NCBI GenBank assembly: GCA_963847615.1
Contig: CAWKAN010000008.1
Location: forward strand, 1 to 20,810
Length of the DNA: 20,810 nucleotides
DNA from: Palsa-883 sp963847615
Lineage (GTDB): Bacteria > Pseudomonadota > Alphaproteobacteria > Acetobacterales > Acetobacteraceae
Reading direction: 5' to 3'
Within the stretch, counting starts at the first letter, position 1. Every line of letters starts with the position of its first letter. The notes below the pieces were generated by a model. The model ran no database searches, was not told the origin of the DNA, and saw nothing but the letters and a program-made list of their open reading frames with translations. A program made the position numbers and the translations under genes. Below are positions 16,164 to 20,810 of this stretch, in pieces.

Positions 16164-17042
16164 CTAGAAGCTGAAGTTCACCATGACCATCGGGCCGCCC
16201 ATCGACAGGTGCTGCACGAGGGCGCCGCTGCCCTGCTCGAACGACAAATAGCGGTAGGTGAGCGACACGCCGGCCCAGCCGGTCTGGTAGCCAAGGCCGG
16301 AGGCGACCTGCCAGGTCAGGTTGGATCCCCCCGCACCGATGTCGAAATAATACGGGACGAACAGCCCGGTATCGCCGAGGCGGATGCGGCCGCGGAAGCC
16401 GCCGATCCCGTTCCAGATGTCGCCGTTGCCGGACAGGCTGCCGCCACCGCCGAACGTCGCGCCGCCGCGGTTCGGCGGCGTCAGTGTCAGCGCAAGGTTG
16501 TAATTGGTTCTGGCGTCGATCCCGAGGTAGCGAAGCCCGACAAGCACGTCGAGATTGCCCCAGTCTCCGCGCAGCACCGTGTAGCCGCCCGCCAGGGTCC
16601 AGACCGTGGCCTTCAGCGTCAGGCTGGCGCCAAGCTGCACCGAGCGCGAGATCGGCGTGGAGGGCAGGCCAACGAAGTCCACCGACTTGATGTGCGTCCC
16701 CTTGGCGCTCAGGTTCATGTAGATGAAATCGGTCAGGATCGAGAACCGCCCGTATTGCGCGTCAGCCGCCAGCATCCCCGCGAAGTTGAGCTTGGGAAGA
16801 TAGTCGCCCGGCCCGGCGGACACTTCGGTGGGAACCTTGCCGTCCAGCGCCGGCGGCAGGGGAAAGTTCAGGGTGGTGTTGATGGTCGGCAGCCACAGAT
16901 ACGGCGCGACGTTGAATGTCCAGCCCGATTGGGTGGCCGGTTGCGACGCCGGGCTGGCGGGTTGCTGGGCGTGCGCTTCGGGCAACGCAGCGGCCGCGAG
17001 CAACCCCACCAGCGCTGCGGTCATCAAGGATCGGCTGAACAT
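16164..17042 (-). CDS. Outer-membrane beta-barrel protein
   Basis: The 292-residue protein starts with a signal peptide (1-25, ALPEAHA-Q). A Ser/Pro/Gln linker leads into WTFNVAPYLWLPTINTTLNF, the typical first strand of alphaproteobacterial porin-like or 'transporter' barrels. Alternating hydrophobic strands with aromatic girdles continue throughout (GRFSILTDFIYMNLSAKGT, TVWTLAGGYTVL, LDVLVGLRYLGIDART, GLFVPYYFDIGAG, WAGVSLTYRYLSFEQ), with a Gly-rich loop (GGATFGGGGSLSGNG). It ends in Phe (VMVNFSF), the usual barrel-assembly C-terminal signature. It lies 15 bases downstream of the sulfatase stop and 111 bases before the next gene in the same direction. It could let sulfated substrates or sulfate through the outer membrane, which is inference from context. 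Confidence 0.85.
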   Translation of the reverse strand: MFSRSLMTAALVGLLAAAALPEAHAQQPASPASQPATQSGWTFNVAPYLWLPTINTTLNFPLPPALDGKVPTEVSAGPGDYLPKLNFAGMLAADAQYGRFSILTDFIYMNLSAKGTHIKSVDFVGLPSTPISRSVQLGASLTLKATVWTLAGGYTVLRGDWGNLDVLVGLRYLGIDARTNYNLALTLTPPNRGGATFGGGGSLSGNGDIWNGIGGFRGRIRLGDTGLFVPYYFDIGAGGSNLTWQVASGLGYQTGWAGVSLTYRYLSFEQGSGALVQHLSMGGPMVMVNFSF

Positions 17043-17057
17043 CGGGCGTTTCTTCCG

Positions 17058-19621
17058 CTACTGGCTCGTTGCGTTGTTTCGGTGCGCCTGCATCAACCGC
17101 TGCTTGTCCGCCTCGGTCAGCACCGGCGGCGCCACCTTCAGCGTCAGCTTGTGCAGCTTGCCGGTGAAGCGGAACGGAATCTGGTAGTCGCGGTCGTCCA
17201 CCGGCGTGCCGGTATCGGCGCCGACGTCGAAGTTCTCGTCCCATTGCAGGATCAGCGGAATGGTGCGCTCCATCTTCTGCGTGGCCGCCACCTTCCCGTT
17301 CACCTTCAGCACGCCGGTGCCGCTGCGCCCAATGCCGCTGAGGTCGTTGAAGGCCAATGTTTCGATGCCCAGCCCATCGTATTTGAAGTCGAATTCCAGC
17401 ACGTGCTTGCCCGGCGGCAGTGTGTCCTTTGCCTCCCAGCGAAGGCGCTTGAGGTCAACGAGGTTCCATAGGAACACCGGCTTGCCCTTCAGCAGGTAGA
17501 ACCCGTAGCCGGCGAAGCGCCCGCCCTGGGTGACGATCATGCCCTCGGCGCCGCCCTGCGGAATCTCCACCTCGGCCGTGAAATTGTACGACGTGTTGAG
17601 GATGTTGGGCGCATCGCCGTTCGGCGTGCCGGTCAATTCGCCCACCCAGGTGAACTCCCGGCGCCCGGCGGTCAGGCTGGGCCGCGGCGTGACCACCCGC
17701 GTTGCCACCGTCGCATCCAGCGGCAGGATCTGGTACTTCTGGGCCTCGATCCAGAACAGCTCCTGCAATTCGCGCAGCTTGTCCGGGTATTTCGCCGCCA
17801 CGTCCTCGAACTGGGTCCAGTCGTTGGTCAGGTCATACAGCTCCCAGGTCACGTGGTTGGCCGGATCGATGTTGGTCGGCCCCAGCACGTCCCAGGGCGG
17901 CCGGACGACCTTGGTGCTGGCGATCCAGCCATTCTGGTACAGCGCGCGATCGCCCATCATCTCGAAATACTGGATGCGGTGCGTCGAGGCCGCGGCGGCA
18001 TTCGCCTTGTCGAAGCTGTACATCATGCTGACGCCGTCGATCGGCTTCTGCGGGATGCCGTTCACCACGTTCGGCGCCGGGATGCGCGTGGCCTCCAGGA
18101 GGGTCGGAACGACATCGATCAGGTGGTGGAACTGGTTGCGGATGCCGCCCTTGTCCTTGATCACCTTCGGCCAGGAAATCGCCATGCCCTGCCGCGTGCC
18201 GCCGAAATGCGAGGCGACCTGCTTGGTCCAGGTGAACGGCGTGTCGAACGACCACGACCACGGCACCGCCATGTGGTTGTAGGTCTGGTCCGATCCCCAG
18301 GCATCGTAGAAATACTTGAGCTGGTCCGCCACCGGCACCTCGACGCCGTTGAACATGGCGACTTCGTTCGGGGTACCGATCATGGTGCCCTCGGCGCTGG
18401 AGCCGTTGTCGCCGCTGATGTAGATGATCAGCGTGTTGTCGAGCTTGCCCATGTCCTCGACCGCCTGGATCACCCGGCCGATCTGCTCGTCGGTGTAGGC
18501 CAGGTAGGCGGCATAGACGTCAACCTGGCGGATGAACATCTTCCTCTCGTCCGCCGTCAGCTTGTCCCAGGTCTTCAGCAGGTCGTTCGGCCAGGGCGTC
18601 AGCCTGGCATCCTGCGGGATCACGCCGAGCCGCTTCTGGTTGGCGAAGATCCTGTCGCGCAGCGCGTTCCACCCCTCGTCGAACAGGTGCAGGTCGCTGA
18701 TCTGCTTGATCCATTCCGGCGTCGGATGGTGCGGCGCGTGGGTGCCGCCAGGGACGTAGTAGCAGAAGAACGGCTTCTCCGGGTCGAGCGCGTTGAGCCG
18801 GTTCATCCAGGCGATGGCGTCGTCCGCCATGGCGGTGGTCAGGTTCCACCCGGGCTTGCCGACATAGGGGTGGATTTCGGTGGTGTTGCGGAACAGGTTC
18901 GGCTGCCACTGGCTGGTGTCGCCGCCGACGAAGCCGTAGAAATACTCGAAGCCCATGCCGATCGGCCACTGGTCGAACGGTCCGGCCTGGCTGGCCTGGA
19001 AGGCCGGCGTGTTGTGGTCCTTGCCGAACCACGCGGTACCGTAGCCGTGCTGCTTGAGGATCTCGCCAATCGTCGTGACGTCGCGGCGGATGAAGCTGTC
19101 GTAGCCCGGATAGCCGGTCGCCTGTTCGGAGATGACGCCGAAGCCGGCGGCGTGATGGTTGCGCCCGGTGATCAGCGCGGCGCGCGACGGCGAGCACAGC
19201 GCGGTGGAGTGGAACTGCGTATAGCGCAATCCGGCATTGGCGATGCGGTCGAGGTTCGGCGTCGGAATCACCCCGCCGAAGGTGCTGGGCGCGCCGAAGC
19301 CGACATCGTCGGTCATGATCAGCAGGATGTTCGGCGCGCCGGCGGGCGGCACCACGCGCGGCGGCCACCACGGCGTGGATTGGGTGGCGTTGAGGTTCGC
19401 CGTGCCGCCCCAGGCAGGTCGAGCGGCGGCAGCACGTCGCCCGGGATGGTGCGGGTGCCCGCGGGGGACCCGATGCCACTGCCCATCGGCGCCGCCGCGG
19501 CTGCGCCGGCGGTCGCCGTGGCCGGCGTCTGCGCCTTGGCCCCGTTGATCAGCCAGGAACCGCCGAACGCGGTTGCCAGCGCCGCCTTGGCCGATGACAG
19601 GAACAGTTGGCGTCGGTTCAT
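17058..19621 (-). CDS. Long Tat-exported arylsulfatase (locus 2), one frameshift near 19413
   Basis: This paralogue of the sulfatase at 7945-10512 has 854 residues after correction. ATG 19619-19621 with GGAAGGAG upstream gives MNRRQLFLSSAKAALATAF, a twin-arginine signal. Near 19413 one base is missing (CTGCCTGGGGCGGC where CTG-CCN-TGG-GGC-GGC is expected), so the main frame in the record opens with an out-of-phase leader from 19661. The remainder is uninterrupted: MTDDVG, CSPSRAALITG (formylglycine site, Cys about 143), GKDHN, HHPTPEW, SGDNGSSAEG, TKQVASHFGGTRQG, then a roughly 220-residue beta-rich extension ending near KLTLKVAPPVLTEADKQRLM. The enzyme hydrolyses sulfate esters after export; the substrate is unknown. 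Its start overlaps the FGE stop (TGATG), so maturase and client are coupled. The barrel gene follows 15 bases downstream. Confidence 0.9.
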
Positions 19622-20622
19622 CAGGCGACTCCTTCCTCGTTCGTTTCGGTCTCGTCGGCACGCACGACGCAGCGAAAGCCGATATGGCAGGTGCCGGTGT
19701 CGATCATCTGCGGATGCCGCGCCGCCGGCCGGTAGCGCCGGCAGTCATTCGGCGCGCAGAGATACGAGCCGCCCTTGATCACCTTGCGCGGGATGCGCAC
19801 CGCGGGTTGCGTCGGGTCGTAGCTGAGCGCTTGCGGCGCCCCGTGCGGGTCGCGCGGCACGCAGCAGTCTGCCTCGGCCGGCGGCAGGTGGCGGTCGGCA
19901 TACCAGCTCGTGGTCCATTCCCACACGTTGCCGGCCATGTCGTAGAGGCCATAGCCGTTTGGCGGGAACGATCCCACCGGGGCGCGGCCGGTGAAACCGT
20001 CCAACCCCTGGTCATGGAACGGAAACGGGCCCTGCCAGGTATTCGCCATGTAGCGACCGCCCGGAGTGAATTCATCGCCCCAGCAGAACAGGGCGTCGTG
20101 CAGCCCGCCGCGGGCGGCAAACTCCCACTCCGCCTCGGTGGGCAGCGCCTTGCCGGCCCAGGCGGCATAGGCCTCGGCGTCCTCGAACGCCACGTGCACC
20201 ACGGGCTGCTGCGCGCGCCCGTCGAGCGTGCTGGCCAGGCCTTCCGGATGGCGCCAGTCGGCGCCGGGCGCATAGGCCCAGCGGCTGCGGATGTCCGCAG
20301 GTTCGCGCCGCCGCCGGGCATGAAGAACACCGCACTGCCGGGGATCAATAGGGCGGGGTCGGCGCCCGGATAGGGGGCCGGATCGAGCGGTCGCTCGGCA
20401 ACCGTCAGGTACCCGGTGGCGGCGACGAAGGCGGCGAATTCGGCGTTGGTAACGGCTTTCGTCCATCCAAAAGCCGCCCACGCTGACGCCGTGGGCTGGC
20501 CCTTCGTCCTTGTAGGTGTCATCGGCTCCCATTCGGAACGTGCCGCCGACGATCCAGCGCATGCCGCCGCTCGGCTGGGGTGTGTTCTGCGAATTGGCAC
20601 TCAGTCCGCGGCGATCTGACAT
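19621..20622 (-). CDS. Formylglycine-generating enzyme (sulfatase maturase), two compensating frameshifts
   Basis: The FGE-sulfatase (SUMF1) fold is clear: MRWIVGGTFRMGADDTYKDE (21-40), VSVGGFWMDE, then PVVHVAFEDAEAYAAWAGKA, LPTEAEWEFAARGG, YDMAGNVWEWTTSWY, and GGSYLCAPNDCRRYRPAARH with IGFRCVVR at the end. Cys289 and Cys294 (C-x4-C) are the pair that binds Cu(I) in aerobic FGEs. It oxidises the sulfatase active-site cysteine to formylglycine before Tat export. Residues about 56-109 (20295-20457) read as Arg-rich nonsense. In another frame the same bases give the expected AVTNAEFAAFVAATGYLTVA and ERPLDPAPYPGADPALLIPG. Two small indels near 20457 and 20295 therefore cancel. Start ATG 20620-20622. 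It is the first gene of the six-gene operon. Confidence 0.85.
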   Translation of the reverse strand: MSDRRGLSANSQNTPQPSGGMRWIVGGTFRMGADDTYKDEGPAHGVSVGGFWMDESRYQRRIRRLRRRHRVPDGCRATARSGPLSGRRPRPIDPRQCGVLHARRRREPADIRSRWAYAPGADWRHPEGLASTLDGRAQQPVVHVAFEDAEAYAAWAGKALPTEAEWEFAARGGLHDALFCWGDEFTPGGRYMANTWQGPFPFHDQGLDGFTGRAPVGSFPPNGYGLYDMAGNVWEWTTSWYADRHLPPAEADCCVPRDPHGAPQALSYDPTQPAVRIPRKVIKGGSYLCAPNDCRRYRPAARHPQMIDTGTCHIGFRCVVRADETETNEEGVA

Positions 20623-20810
20623 TGAAGGACGTCCTGATAGCCGCGCCAGAAGGATTGCCGGGTCATGCTGCCGGCGCTATGGAAACTCGGTAAGCCGGTG
20701 GATGTCAAGTCCATCTCCGACAGTAATCTCTGGCAAGCTGCTCAGTGTCCGTCCGGAGACTTTGCGAGGCATATGAGTTGGTCACCGGCCGCCCGAATAT
20801 TAATCGTAAT
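20623..20810. other. Upstream region of the FGE operon
   Basis: No coding frame with recognisable content. It contains the candidate promoter and becomes AT-rich toward 20790-20810. Confidence 0.4.
20677..20708 (-). promoter_or_regulatory. Candidate promoter of the FGE-sulfatase operon
   Basis: On the minus strand a perfect TTGACA (20703-20708) is followed after 17 bases by TTTCCATAG (about 20677-20685), a weak -10 match, about 55 bases before the FGE start. No other gene is seen between this site and the window end. Confidence 0.35.

Noticed and set aside
14926..16167. Plus-strand open frame of 413 codons opposite DUF2092
   Set aside because: Arg-rich shadow frame. The minus strand carries signal peptides, start/stop overlaps and a known domain.
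15594..17471. Plus-strand open frame of 625 codons opposite the DUF2092, small-protein, barrel and sulfatase genes
   Set aside because: It spans several genes of the opposite strand and has shadow-frame composition without domains.
17853..19778. Very long plus-strand open frame (641 codons) opposite sulfatase 2
   Set aside because: It is antisense to a clearly conserved gene, with Arg/Val/Asp/Gly-rich composition typical of the complementary frame of high-GC coding DNA and no recognisable domain.

Overview
The window is GC-rich, with alphaproteobacterial-looking coding. Tat-exported sulfatases, DUF2092/DUF1254 proteins and a GT2 + VTT pair together suggest a Rhodospirillales/Acetobacteraceae- or Rhizobiales-like genome. 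That placement comes from gene content and remembered family resemblance, not from a search. No rRNA, CRISPR array or phage module was seen.

Left part (1-4511), a degraded envelope-glycan neighbourhood: a polytopic membrane protein entering from outside the window and broken by a frameshift near 1240; an IS21-family remnant (about 1700-1925); a leftward cluster of a shortened membrane protein, a GT2 polyprenyl-phosphate-type glycosyltransferase and a VTT/TVP38-type membrane protein; then an N-terminally truncated DDE transposase. Positions 4512-5263 hold no gene. They contain a perfect 28-bp palindrome and a 74-nt tRNA-Lys-like relic.

Middle (5264-10720): a complete IS66-like single-transposase element with matching ends truncates a DUF1254 gene. 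Upstream of it lies sulfatase locus 1: a long Tat-exported arylsulfatase broken by two compensating single-base indels, preceded by a relic of its formylglycine-generating enzyme (FGE) in which N- and C-terminal pieces are joined by a large internal deletion. A divergent AraC-type regulator (10808-11857) and an MscS channel (12355-14061) follow, separated by a REP-like palindromic region.

Right part (14141-20622): one leftward six-gene unit, sulfatase locus 2. In transcription order it encodes an FGE, a sulfatase (stop and start overlapping), an outer-membrane beta-barrel, a 98-residue secreted two-cysteine protein, a DUF2092 periplasmic protein (4-base overlap) and a secreted protein with about 18-residue Gly/Ser/Thr/His/Tyr repeats. 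A candidate promoter with a perfect TTGACA lies upstream. The likely logic is cytoplasmic formylglycine maturation of the sulfatase, Tat export, then action in the periplasm or at the cell surface with a dedicated barrel and carrier-like proteins. The natural substrate is unknown.

A recurrent oddity is that several otherwise well-conserved genes (the membrane protein, both sulfatases and the FGE) carry single-base indels, some compensating. This looks like either residual sequencing error or very recent decay, and the sequence alone cannot decide between them.
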